A stretch of DNA of 10,652 nt from Candidatus Saccharimonadota bacterium (GCA_905371715.1 CAJPLV010000017.1:1-10652), one strand, 5' to 3'; positions 1-6,447 are shown, numbered from the stretch's first letter. The notes: generated from the letters alone by a model not told the origin. Translations and numbers: made by a program.

Positions 1-235
1 GGAAGTTATTCGTGTTCGCGTCGTAGTGCGCTAAAATTTGTTCTTTGCTGCCGACGCCGCCCGAAATCATATCGTCGCTCGACGCCTGCGCTTGTGTGCC
101 CATCACGAGTACGAACGATTGCAGCACAAGTGCAATTGCCACGAACGACATTCCCGTCCGCCGTGCAACCGTCTGGCGCGACGCGTTTAACGTACGAAGC
201 ATTTGTTTCGTACGGCTTAGTATTGCGATCTGCAT
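1..235 (-). CDS. Secreted surface protein, N-terminal part only
   Basis: The open frame starts at the ATG on the minus strand at 235 and runs off the left edge, leaving about 78 codons. The start is set by TAAGGAGGG five bases upstream, a strong Shine-Dalgarno sequence. The first ~30 residues are basic (several Arg and Lys). A hydrophobic stretch follows (FVAIALVLQSFVLVMG, about residues 31-46) and then TQAQASS, a plausible signal-peptidase I site. The mature start reads SSDDMISGGVGSKEQILAHY followed by an Asp/Asn-rich stretch. The GG-x-S/T-K-x-x-x-L-x-x-Y-D pattern recalls repeat-bearing surface proteins of Saccharibacteria, but that is from memory and unverified. What is seen is an exported protein. 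Its function lies in the missing part and cannot be assigned. Confidence 0.72.
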   Translation of the reverse strand, partial: MQIAILSRTKQMLRTLNASRQTVARRTGMSFVAIALVLQSFVLVMGTQAQASSDDMISGGVGSKEQILAHYDANTNNF

Positions 236-290
236 AGATACCCTCCTTACCGTGCCCCACCACTCGCACGTTTTATATACTTCTCTTTAC

Positions 291-319
291 ATTTTGCCAT
301 AAATCTTAAGCAAAATCAA
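291..319 (-). promoter_or_regulatory. Possible promoter of the leftward secreted-protein gene
   Basis: On the minus strand, TTGATT (319-314), a 17-base spacer and CAAAAT (296-291) fit a sigma70-type promoter. The leader would be about 50 nt ahead of the ATG at 235. The -10 is weak, and AT-rich alternatives (TATATAAAA near 272-280) exist, so this is tentative. Confidence 0.35.
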
Positions 320-358
320 CGTCCGCAAAACCTCGCGCGCTTCACCTGTAAATCAGTG

Positions 359-367
359 TGCTATAAT
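359..367 (+). promoter_or_regulatory. Extended -10 promoter giving a leaderless mRNA
   Basis: TATAAT at 362-367 is preceded by TG plus one base (359-361), the extended -10 motif. No good -35 is visible at 339-344. The predicted transcription start, seven bases after the -10, falls at about 374. That is the A of the ATG of the next gene, so the mRNA would have no 5' leader. No Shine-Dalgarno sequence precedes the ATG, which agrees. Confidence 0.65.
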
Positions 368-373
368 ACCTGC

Positions 374-934
374 ATGAAGCCAGTTCATCTATCTCGTCCG
401 CACGCTATCATGATGGTAGGATTGCCCGGCAGCGGCAAAACGTTTTTCGCGCAGCAATTCGCCGAGACCTTTAACGCGCCGTTTATCAACGCGGCGTATG
501 TGGAAGAGCGCGGGCGCGACGAGGAAGCGTCAAGTGAACTGAACGCGATGTTTCTGGGCGAAATAGCACGCACTAATCAGACATTCATTTACGAGGGCGA
601 TAGTCTCAGCCGCACTCACCGCACCGACTTCGCACGTTGGGCGCGTATGCATAATTACCAGCCGCTTTTTGTGTGGGTGCAGGTCGACGAGTCCACGTGC
701 CGCCGCCGCATACTAAAAGCGCAAACTATGACCGCCGAACAATTTGACAGTGCCGTCAAGCGCTTCAGCGAACCGCACGTCCACGAAAAACCAATCGTCA
801 TTAGCGGCAAGCATACGTATGCCACGCAGGCGCGTACTGTTTTGAGCCGCCTAGGCAGTGAAAACCGCTCTGCCGCACGTCCATCGGTGCAGCCTGCCGA
901 GCGTGTTGTGCAGCGTCCGATTCGCGTGCAATGA
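374..934 (+). CDS. P-loop nucleotide kinase-like ATPase (AAA_33 type)
   Basis: This 186-residue protein has a Walker A motif GLPGSGKT at residues 16-23, straight after a hydrophobic strand (AIMMV). The segment YEGDSLSRTHRTDFARWA (about 73-90) matches the D-x-x-x-x-x-x-x-x-R pattern that follows strand 2 in polynucleotide-kinase-like AAA_33 proteins. An Arg-rich lid (CRRRI, 109-113) follows the strand PLFVWVQVDES. The family transfers phosphate from ATP to small substrates or nucleic-acid ends; the substrate here is unknown. The last ~25 residues are Arg/Pro/Val-rich and probably disordered. I chose the ATG at 374 over the GTG at 356 because the -10 box lies between them. YgjP-like peptidase follows after 36 bases, probably in one operon. 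Zeta-toxin-like or gluconate-kinase-like functions cannot be excluded. Confidence 0.8.
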   Translation: MKPVHLSRPHAIMMVGLPGSGKTFFAQQFAETFNAPFINAAYVEERGRDEEASSELNAMFLGEIARTNQTFIYEGDSLSRTHRTDFARWARMHNYQPLFVWVQVDESTCRRRILKAQTMTAEQFDSAVKRFSEPHVHEKPIVISGKHTYATQARTVLSRLGSENRSAARPSVQPAERVVQRPIRVQ

Positions 935-970
935 CGCGGCGCATTTGTACAGCAGTATTAGGGGCTATAT

Positions 971-1681
971 ATGCCGCGTAGCCCGCAAACGATTCGTGAT
1001 GCTGAATTCGGCGACATCATCGTGAAGCGCCGGATGGGAGCGCGCAGCGTGCGGATTCATTTGGGAACGGGCGGACGGTTTACGGTATCGTGCGGGCGGT
1101 TGACGCCGCTCAAATTTATTCGCGAGTTTATCGATCAATCGCGCGGCGAATTGCGCCGTATGGCAGCGCGGACATCAATTGCCTCGCCGTATCAGCATGG
1201 GCAGGCAATTGGCAAACAGCATCGCATCGCCGTTGTACCAACGCAAATGGTAGAAGCACCAAGTGCAGCGATCCGCGGACAGCATATTATCGTGAAGCTG
1301 CCGCCAGCGTACGCACTTGAAGACGGCGCCGTGCAACAGCAGATTCGCGATGCGGTCGGGCGCGCGTTGCGCAAAGAAGCTAAGCAGCTATTGCCGCCGC
1401 TCCTTGCGAAACTTGCGGCGCAGTATAATTTTCACTACGCTCGCGTCCGCTTTAGTCATGCCGGCAGCCGGTGGGGAAGTTGTAGCAGCACGGGCACAAT
1501 TAGCCTCAACATTGCATTGATGAAATTGCCAGACGAACTGATTCGCTACGTGTTAGTTCACGAGCTATGCCACACGCGCCATATGAATCATTCAACTGCG
1601 TTTTGGCGCGAAGTGGAGCGCTACGACCCGCATTACCGCGCGCACCGCCAGCAGATCAAGCGCCACACGCCTGTATTGTAG
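971..1681 (+). CDS. YgjP-like (SprT-related) zinc metallopeptidase
   Basis: This 236-residue protein has the DUF45/YgjP layout. The N-terminal half is rich in beta strands, with RRMGARSVRIHLGTGGRFTVS at about residues 20-40. A C-terminal catalytic half carries SRWGSCS (166-172) and the zinc motif HELCH (197-201), followed by NHSTAFW (206-212). His197, His201 and His207 are the expected zinc ligands and Glu198 the general base. The family (PF01863) consists of small soluble metallopeptidases often annotated as M48 or SprT family; the physiological substrate is generally unknown. There is no signal peptide, so it should be cytoplasmic. GGGG at 961-964, ending six bases before the ATG, is a modest Shine-Dalgarno sequence. 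The gene probably shares a transcript with the P-loop gene 36 bases upstream. All key residues are present and the length is usual. Confidence 0.88.
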   Translation: MPRSPQTIRDAEFGDIIVKRRMGARSVRIHLGTGGRFTVSCGRLTPLKFIREFIDQSRGELRRMAARTSIASPYQHGQAIGKQHRIAVVPTQMVEAPSAAIRGQHIIVKLPPAYALEDGAVQQQIRDAVGRALRKEAKQLLPPLLAKLAAQYNFHYARVRFSHAGSRWGSCSSTGTISLNIALMKLPDELIRYVLVHELCHTRHMNHSTAFWREVERYDPHYRAHRQQIKRHTPVL

Positions 1682-1880
1682 CGCATAGTTGCGGTTGGCG
1701 AGGGCGATAGCTAGAGAGAAGATATGGTCGTTGAAAATGGCGAGGTATATCTGCCAGATTTGGAGGAACGCGATGTTTAGTATGCGGAATCAGGTTCAAT
1801 CGATAATTTTGCTTTATTTGCGCCATGTAGTACAATAACGGCGATATTGCCAATGGGTGACTGGAGAAAGAAGAATAATA
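1682..1880 (+). other. Spacer with two tiny overlapping ORFs
   Basis: This 199-base gap holds two short frames. ORF A (1724-1780) encodes MVVENGEVYLPDLEERDV with a weak ribosome site (GAGAGAAG). ORF B (1773-1838) encodes 21 residues starting MFSMRNQVQSIILLYL. It overlaps the end of ORF A, and GGAGG (1762-1766) sits six bases before its ATG. Such a stop/start overlap could couple translation, or both could be remnants of a decayed gene. ORF B runs into the -10 box of the next gene. No terminator hairpin is visible after the YgjP-like gene. I would not count either ORF as a gene without expression or conservation data. Confidence 0.2.
1808..1836 (+). promoter_or_regulatory. Probable promoter of the phosphoribosyltransferase gene
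   Basis: TTTGCT (1808-1813), or TTGCTT one base later, lies 17 or 16 bases before TACAAT (1831-1836). Transcription should start near 1843, giving a leader of about 38 nt before the ATG at 1881. Confidence 0.55.
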
Positions 1881-2801
1881 ATGTCGGATAAATTACCATA
1901 TATCATATCTGCTGATACAGAATATTTAATGAATGTATGGGGCGGGCGCAATAATCTTAAGGTGCCAGATTCTGGTTTTTTTACTGACTTTCAGGCTGGT
2001 TGCGTAGAGCACATTGCAAGTGTATCAGCTTTCAGCGGCAATGATTTTGAACCTATAGTTATACCGCACGATAAACTTGCATCAGAGCTGCAAGGATTAG
2101 TTTCGAGATATCGACAGGAGGGGGTTGTAGCACTTGATCGAGCCTACATTGGTGACAGTATAGCAAGACGCTTTGAGGTGACTCGCGCAGTAGACACCGA
2201 TCTAGAAAGTATTGGTATGCAGCCTCGACCATATACACCAGCAATCTCCAAGCAAATTGACCGACTTGTCGCTAATAGCGGCACAGATCTAACGTTGGTT
2301 GACGATGTAATCTTTAGCGGTGATGCAATTGTAGAGGTCTCGGAGCTGCTTCGCGCAAAGGGCGTTCAGGTAAGTACAGTCCTTGCAGCTATAGCTATTG
2401 GCGAAGGTCGCAGGAAGATTGAAGAAGCTGGCATAGAAGTCAAGTCAGTGGTCGAATACGAAGACGTGAAAGATGAGATTTGCGAACGGGACTTTCTAGC
2501 AGGTGTGCCATTTTCTGGACGTACTGTGTACCGAGAAGACGGCGGTCATTATTCGGCGCCATATTTTGCGCCATTTGGATTACCTGAACGATGGGCATCT
2601 ATTGATGACGCGACCGCAGCTCGCAAGTTGTCGCTTTACTGTATTGAGCGTTCAATTGAATTGTGGCAGCAAGTAGAAAACTTAAATAAAATGAATGTGC
2701 CGCACGGCTTCGTTCCGCGCCGGCTGGAGTATAATGCTGGTGATGAAAATTTTGCTGCGTATTTACTTGCGGCAAAAAGTAGTATTCAGAACGACAGCTG
2801 A
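1881..2801 (+). CDS. Uncharacterised phosphoribosyltransferase-fold protein
   Basis: This 306-residue protein has a clear type I phosphoribosyltransferase PRPP-binding motif at residues 139-152: hydrophobic strand, then VDDVIFSGDAI. Asp141 and Asp142 are expected to bind the ribose hydroxyls of PRPP. Around residues 55-115 is a segment ending in ALDRAYIGDSIARRFEVT. The C-terminal ~100 residues (SAPYFAPFGLPERWASID onward) match no PRTase subfamily I recognise and may determine substrate or partner. The ATG at 1881 is preferred over the GTG at 1857 because GGAGAAAG (1863-1870) precedes it; the 10-14 base spacing is loose. In line 1921-1980, 23 of 60 bases are G/C, less than in neighbouring genes, which hints at transfer. 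The gene converges on a SLOG/LOG-like gene 94 bases away. The fold call is firm; the substrate is unknown. Confidence 0.78.
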   Translation: MSDKLPYIISADTEYLMNVWGGRNNLKVPDSGFFTDFQAGCVEHIASVSAFSGNDFEPIVIPHDKLASELQGLVSRYRQEGVVALDRAYIGDSIARRFEVTRAVDTDLESIGMQPRPYTPAISKQIDRLVANSGTDLTLVDDVIFSGDAIVEVSELLRAKGVQVSTVLAAIAIGEGRRKIEEAGIEVKSVVEYEDVKDEICERDFLAGVPFSGRTVYREDGGHYSAPYFAPFGLPERWASIDDATAARKLSLYCIERSIELWQQVENLNKMNVPHGFVPRRLEYNAGDENFAAYLLAAKSSIQNDS

Positions 2802-2895
2802 GCCGTAGATAACGTATTAGTAACTCTTTTCCGGATTGCTACCCAACCTTGACGCCATCTTGCTCTTTACCATGCGCTGCCGTGATGAGTAGAAG

Positions 2896-3441
2896 TTACG
2901 CATACTTTCTTCTGTAGTCCGCTGCCGCATTAAATGCTTTTTTGACAGCTTCTTTTGGGGATGAAGCACCCATGGTTAGCTGGCGTTCCCGGCTGTCAAT
3001 ATATTCATCAGCAAGTTTGTCGGCCCAGCCTCCGTAGCCCTTCAATGCAACCATAGGGATATCTGCTTGATAAGCAATAGCGAGTTCTGTGAGCGTGCCT
3101 GAGCCTCCGCTAATAGCAATTACTGCATCGCAGCCTGTCACCAAAACTGTTTCCCGGCCGCCGCCTCGTTCAAGTCCGCACGGTATAATAATATCCGCGT
3201 CCTTTTCCCATACATCCTTGCCTTTTCCGTACGTAATTCCTACCGTTAAACCACCGGCATCTTTTGCTCCACGACAAGCAGCTGTAGAGAGTGAATCGCT
3301 GTCTTTTTCGGCGCCAAAAAATAGAATTCCGCCCATTTTGGCTACATATTTGCCTACTTCGTAGGCTGCGGCTTCAACCTCTTTTGCGTACTTCAGGTCC
3401 GCAGCTGATCCCATGACTCCGATTTGAAACTTTCTCGGCAT
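2896..3441 (-). CDS. TIGR00725-type LOG-like (SLOG fold) nucleotide-binding protein
   Basis: This 181-residue protein begins IGVMGSA and carries SGGSGTLTELAIAY (about residues 111-124) followed by IPMVALKGYGGW. That is the TIGR00725/LOG-type version of the Rossmann-like SLOG fold. In LOG enzymes, PGG-x-GT-x-x-E binds the phosphoribosyl group and supplies the catalytic Glu. Here Pro is Ser, while the Gly-Gly, Gly-Thr and Glu are kept. LOG enzymes release the base from nucleoside 5'-monophosphates; TIGR00725 proteins themselves are poorly characterised. A Gly-rich stretch with ERGGGRETVLV (about 91-101) is the usual RxxxxV-like region before the motif. GAGGAG seven bases before the ATG supports the start at 3441. 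It has no minus-strand partner in the window and faces the PRTase gene tail to tail. Sugar-nucleotide binding is likely; catalysis is inferred. Confidence 0.85.
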   Translation of the reverse strand: MPRKFQIGVMGSAADLKYAKEVEAAAYEVGKYVAKMGGILFFGAEKDSDSLSTAACRGAKDAGGLTVGITYGKGKDVWEKDADIIIPCGLERGGGRETVLVTGCDAVIAISGGSGTLTELAIAYQADIPMVALKGYGGWADKLADEYIDSRERQLTMGASSPKEAVKKAFNAAADYRRKYA

Positions 3442-3550
3442 ATTGCAACTCCTCGTTAGATTTAGCTTTTCTTCGTGTCAATTTTGTAATTTTTGTTCAA
3501 TACCACCTACTGTAACATTTTCTTCAACAAGTAGCACGAGGAGGTGAACT

Positions 3551-3601
3551 ATGTACGGTGTGATTGGCAAGCCGGCGTACAGAAACTCTACATCCTATTA
3601 G
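3551..3601 (+). CDS. Putative 16-residue small protein or leader peptide
   Basis: The ATG at 3551 opens a short frame encoding MYGVIGKPAYRNSTSY, ending in TAG. GAGGAGGTGA (3538-3547) precedes it, with the GGAGG core six bases from the ATG. This is the closest match in the window to the anti-Shine-Dalgarno complement and better than that of any ribosomal-protein gene here. A weak promoter (TTGTAA 3484-3489, 18 bases, TACTGT 3508-3513) could serve it. The frame ends five bases before the -35 of the downstream histidine kinase gene. I recognise no homologue. It could be a real microprotein, a regulatory leader peptide, or a remnant of a gene start whose body was lost. The sequence supports translation initiation; function is unknown. 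Confidence 0.45.
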   Translation: MYGVIGKPAYRNSTSY

Positions 3602-3605
3602 CTCT

Positions 3606-3633
3606 TTGCAATTGTCGCGCTTACGGTTATACT
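3606..3633 (+). promoter_or_regulatory. Promoter of the histidine kinase gene
   Basis: TTGCAA (3606-3611), 16 bases and TATACT (3628-3633). The start of transcription would be near 3640, only about four bases before the ATG at 3644. The kinase mRNA is therefore almost leaderless, and no Shine-Dalgarno sequence is visible. Confidence 0.65.
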
Positions 3634-3643
3634 AAGAATAATT

Positions 3644-5287
3644 ATGGGTGAGCCGTCTCAGAATAATGATATTCTCCTGGAAGTAAATGTACGCCGCGCT
3701 AAGATCTTGCGTTACGCCGGATTGTTTTTGCCGCTGTTGTTGGTCGCGTATAGCGTGTACTTGCAACTAGTGCCGGGTGTGCGGCATTATCCGCTAACGC
3801 CGCTCATTATTGCAATTAACGCAGCGTGGGTCATTCTAGCGCTTTATCATTTCTTTGCACCAATGAAAACGCGGCACGGCGCAATTGCGCGGATTATACT
3901 ATTCCATATTATCGCGCTGCTGTATATATTGTTTGTGTCGGGTTTTGACATGCCGTTTATTTACGTGTGGTCGGTGCTATTTTTGGCGAGCGCTGTGCAC
4001 GCTGGCGCAGGCGGCGTGAAGCTTAGTTTGGCGGCGTTGTTTGTTGCGGCGAGCGCGAGCGTTATCATTTCGGCGGACGATTTGACGCGCGTGTTTCAAA
4101 TTGGGCTACACTTTGCCGGCACGCTGATAGTGGCGTGTATTATGAATGCGGTCGTCACGGCGCAGGCGATTGATCAGCGCGAGTTGCTGCGTTCGCAAAC
4201 CGAGGAAAAACTGCAGCGCGACCGCGTGCTGACGATTGTGAATAATTTGGCGGACGCAATTTTGAGTGTCGATAGCCGCGGTACAATTCAATTGTACAAT
4301 GCGGCAGCGCTTGATTTGCTTGACACCAACTCCGAGCTGACCGGAAAGAAAATCGATACGGTGCTCACTATGAAAAATAACGAGGGCGAGACGGTTAAAT
4401 TTACGCAGCTCCTGCATCGTATTCACAGCGTTCGCACGCGCGACGACCTGAGCGCTAAAATATCCGGCGAAGTCGTCCGTCTAAGCGTCGTTTACTCGCC
4501 GATTCGGAGCGCTAACAGTACGCACGCGAGCGGCAGGGATGGTTATATTATTATCCTGCGCGACATCACCAAACAAAAGTCGCTTGAAGACGAGCGCGAT
4601 GAATTCATTTCGGTCGTCAGTCACGAACTGCGTACGCCGATTGCTATCGCTGAAGGTTCGCTCAGTAATGTTCAGCTCATGATGGAGCGCCCCGACATTC
4701 CGCAGTCTACATTGCACGACGGCGTCAACGCAGCGCACCAGCAAGTCGTATTTCTCGCGAAAATGGCAAATGATTTATCTACACTGAGCCGCGCCGAGCG
4801 CGGTGTTGCCGACACGCCGGAACTAATTGATGTTGCCGAGCTAATTAGCGAGCTATATGCTGAGTACTCGCCTGAAGCTACCGAGAAATCGCTCTACTTC
4901 GATCTAGATCTTGATCCGCAGCTTGGCGCCGTTAACGAGAGCCGCCTCTATTTGAAAGAGTTATTGCAAAATATCATTACGAACGCTATCAAGTATACGC
5001 AAACGGGCGGCGTCACCGTGTCGGTTAAACGCTCGGCGCCGCGGTTGCTGACATTCACCGTGAAGGATACCGGCATCGGCATCAGCCGCAGCGACCAGCA
5101 GCATTTATTCCAGAAGTTCTGGCGCAGCGAGGACTATCGTACGCGCGAAACAGGCGGTACGGGGTTGGGGCTGTACGTCGCGCATAAACTTGCGAAAAAA
5201 TTAAACACGACGATTGAGCTAAAAAGCCGCCTGAATCACGGTTCAACCTTTAGTTTTAGTTTGCCGTCGACGAAGCGCAGGAAGTAA
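3644..5287 (+). CDS. Membrane PAS-containing sensor histidine kinase
   Basis: The protein has 547 residues. Residues ~23-171 hold about six hydrophobic membrane segments. A coiled linker (175-195) leads to a PAS-like domain (about 195-310) ending in IIILRDITKQKSLEDERDEF. The HisKA dimerisation domain carries the H-box SVVSHELRTP with phospho-accepting His327. The HATPase domain has the N-box (LQNIITNAIKY, 441-451), G1 box DTGIGI (475-480), F-box region (HLFQKFW) and G2 box GGTGLGL (504-510). All motifs needed for autophosphorylation are present. No response regulator is adjacent, so the partner is elsewhere. There is no large extracytoplasmic sensor loop. The signal may be sensed in the membrane bundle or by the PAS domain. 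secE follows but has its own promoter. Confidence 0.93.
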   Translation: MGEPSQNNDILLEVNVRRAKILRYAGLFLPLLLVAYSVYLQLVPGVRHYPLTPLIIAINAAWVILALYHFFAPMKTRHGAIARIILFHIIALLYILFVSGFDMPFIYVWSVLFLASAVHAGAGGVKLSLAALFVAASASVIISADDLTRVFQIGLHFAGTLIVACIMNAVVTAQAIDQRELLRSQTEEKLQRDRVLTIVNNLADAILSVDSRGTIQLYNAAALDLLDTNSELTGKKIDTVLTMKNNEGETVKFTQLLHRIHSVRTRDDLSAKISGEVVRLSVVYSPIRSANSTHASGRDGYIIILRDITKQKSLEDERDEFISVVSHELRTPIAIAEGSLSNVQLMMERPDIPQSTLHDGVNAAHQQVVFLAKMANDLSTLSRAERGVADTPELIDVAELISELYAEYSPEATEKSLYFDLDLDPQLGAVNESRLYLKELLQNIITNAIKYTQTGGVTVSVKRSAPRLLTFTVKDTGIGISRSDQQHLFQKFWRSEDYRTRETGGTGLGLYVAHKLAKKLNTTIELKSRLNHGSTFSFSLPSTKRRK

Positions 5288-5294
5288 CGCCCGC

Positions 5295-5323
5295 TTGCAA
5301 TTTTAGCGCGTGCGGCGTACAAT
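5295..5323 (+). promoter_or_regulatory. Promoter of the secE-nusG unit
   Basis: TTGCAA (5295-5300), a 17-base spacer and TACAAT (5318-5323) make a strong sigma70-type promoter. It lies a few bases after the kinase stop codon. Transcription should start at about 5330, leaving a 45-nt leader that opens with a stem-loop. Confidence 0.8.
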
Positions 5324-5332
5324 AAACTTGAC

Positions 5333-5352
5333 AGTCTGGTTCATACCAGACT
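5333..5352 (+). promoter_or_regulatory. Stem-loop at the 5' end of the secE mRNA
   Basis: AGTCTGGT and ACCAGACT form a perfect 8-bp stem around the tetraloop TCAT. The stem starts about three bases after the predicted transcription start and is followed by TTATTTAATT. A 5'-terminal hairpin of this kind could protect the mRNA from degradation. It could instead act as a weak terminator for readthrough from the kinase gene or as an attenuator; the T-tract is interrupted. The ribosome site (GGGAG, 5362-5366) lies outside the stem. Confidence 0.7.
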
Positions 5353-5374
5353 TATTTAATTGGGAGAAACCATC

Positions 5375-5821
5375 GTGGCAGCATCAACAAAATCAACGAA
5401 AGGCAAAAAAAAACAGCCAACTGTAACGCGTATTAAGGCGAGCGACAATAGCGCACCGAAACGCGCAGCTGCAGTAAAATCCAAACAGAATGCGGCAGCG
5501 GGCGCAGCAACAAAATCCACGCCAAGCGCAAAAGAGAAGTCCGCCTCTAAAGCCAAAAGACTCTTAGGTGGCACCCGAAAGTCCAAGGATGTAGCAAGCA
5601 GCAAAAAATCTACAAGTTCGCGCCGTAATCCGCTGCGCGCTGTTCGCGGCTATTTCGTTGGTGCGTGGCAAGAGCTCAGGCAAGTCCGCTGGCCTGACCG
5701 CCGCAGCACCTGGGCGATGACAGGCGCACTTATCGCGTTTACTGTTGTGTTTGTCGTCGTTATTCTATTGATCGACTACGGATTTTCGTGGCTATTCAAA
5801 TTAATTATCGGCACAAAGTAG
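5375..5821 (+). CDS. secE: SecE, preprotein translocase subunit with long basic N-terminal extension
   Basis: SecE is the small membrane subunit that clamps SecY in the SecYEG translocon. The family core is at the C-terminus (about residues 86-148). It includes FVGAWQELRQVRWPDR, the amphipathic cytoplasmic helix with the conserved E-L-x-x-V-x-W-P pattern, and one membrane helix at about 114-135. The first ~85 residues are Lys/Ala/Ser-rich, low complexity and probably disordered. Total length is 148 against a usual 60-70 for single-span SecE. The GTG at 5375 is the likely start, since GGGAG lies eight bases upstream; a TTG at 5360 has no such site. A run of nine A (5405-5413) encodes three Lys codons. 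nusG follows after 21 bases, the usual secE-nusG operon. Confidence 0.93.
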   Translation: MAASTKSTKGKKKQPTVTRIKASDNSAPKRAAAVKSKQNAAAGAATKSTPSAKEKSASKAKRLLGGTRKSKDVASSKKSTSSRRNPLRAVRGYFVGAWQELRQVRWPDRRSTWAMTGALIAFTVVFVVVILLIDYGFSWLFKLIIGTK

Positions 5822-5842
5822 TAAAGAAAGGAATCAATTAGT

Positions 5843-6388
5843 ATGGTAAAAAATCGTTACGACAGCGCACGGCAGTGGTACGCAATCCACACATACTCGG
5901 GTTACGAGGAGAAGGTCGCGGATAGCATCAAGCAGCGCGCACAAACCATTGACATGGCAGACAAAATCTTCGACGCGATGGTGCCGAAAGAAAAACAAAT
6001 CCAAATCAAAAACGGTAAGCGAAAGATTGTTGACGCAAAGATTTTCCAGGGCTATGTGCTCGTTGAAATGAAATTGACCGACGAAACGTGGTATATTGTG
6101 CGCAATACGCCGGGCGTGACGGGATTCGTAGGCAGCGGCACGTCGCCGACGCCTGTGTCCGATGCGGAAATGAATAAAATTAAAAAGCGTATGGGCGTGG
6201 AAGATCCAAAACATCAAATTGACTTTTCGGAGGGCGAAGTTGTCAATATTATTGACGGACCATTCAAAGGTTTTGAGGGCGCGGTAAGTGAAATTGACAC
6301 TGCCAAAGGCAAACTCAAGGTTATGGTTAGCATGTTCGGGCGTGATACGCCAGTAGAGCTGGATGCGCTACAAGTGAAGAAGGTATAG
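5843..6388 (+). CDS. nusG: Transcription elongation/antitermination factor NusG
   Basis: NusG binds RNA polymerase through its N-terminal NGN domain and couples it to ribosomes or Rho through its C-terminal KOW domain. The 181-residue length is normal. The NGN domain opens with RQWYAIHTYSGYEEKVADSI (residues 10-29) and includes KIFQGYVLVEM (66-76) and TWYIVRNTPGVTGFVG (82-97). The KOW motif is EVVNIIDGPFKGFEGAVSEI at about 132-151. AAAGGAA (5827-5833) is the ribosome site. The gene lies 21 bases after secE with no promoter between, so the two are co-transcribed. No terminator hairpin is visible after the stop, so some transcripts may read into rplK, which also has its own promoter. Confidence 0.97.
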   Translation: MVKNRYDSARQWYAIHTYSGYEEKVADSIKQRAQTIDMADKIFDAMVPKEKQIQIKNGKRKIVDAKIFQGYVLVEMKLTDETWYIVRNTPGVTGFVGSGTSPTPVSDAEMNKIKKRMGVEDPKHQIDFSEGEVVNIIDGPFKGFEGAVSEIDTAKGKLKVMVSMFGRDTPVELDALQVKKV

Positions 6389-6418
6389 CACCTCATGGCA
6401 CTGTAGCGCATGTTCTGA

Positions 6419-6447
6419 TTGCATAATCACGCGAAATAGCGTATAAT
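6419..6447 (+). promoter_or_regulatory. Strong promoter of rplK
   Basis: TTGCAT (6419-6424), exactly 17 bases and consensus TATAAT (6442-6447). Transcription should start near 6454, with a leader of about 58 nt. It decouples rplK from secE-nusG. Confidence 0.85.

Noticed and set aside
356..373. GTG start at 356 for the P-loop gene.
   Set aside because: The TATAAT box lies inside this stretch, there is no ribosome site, and the ATG at 374 starts the conserved fold.
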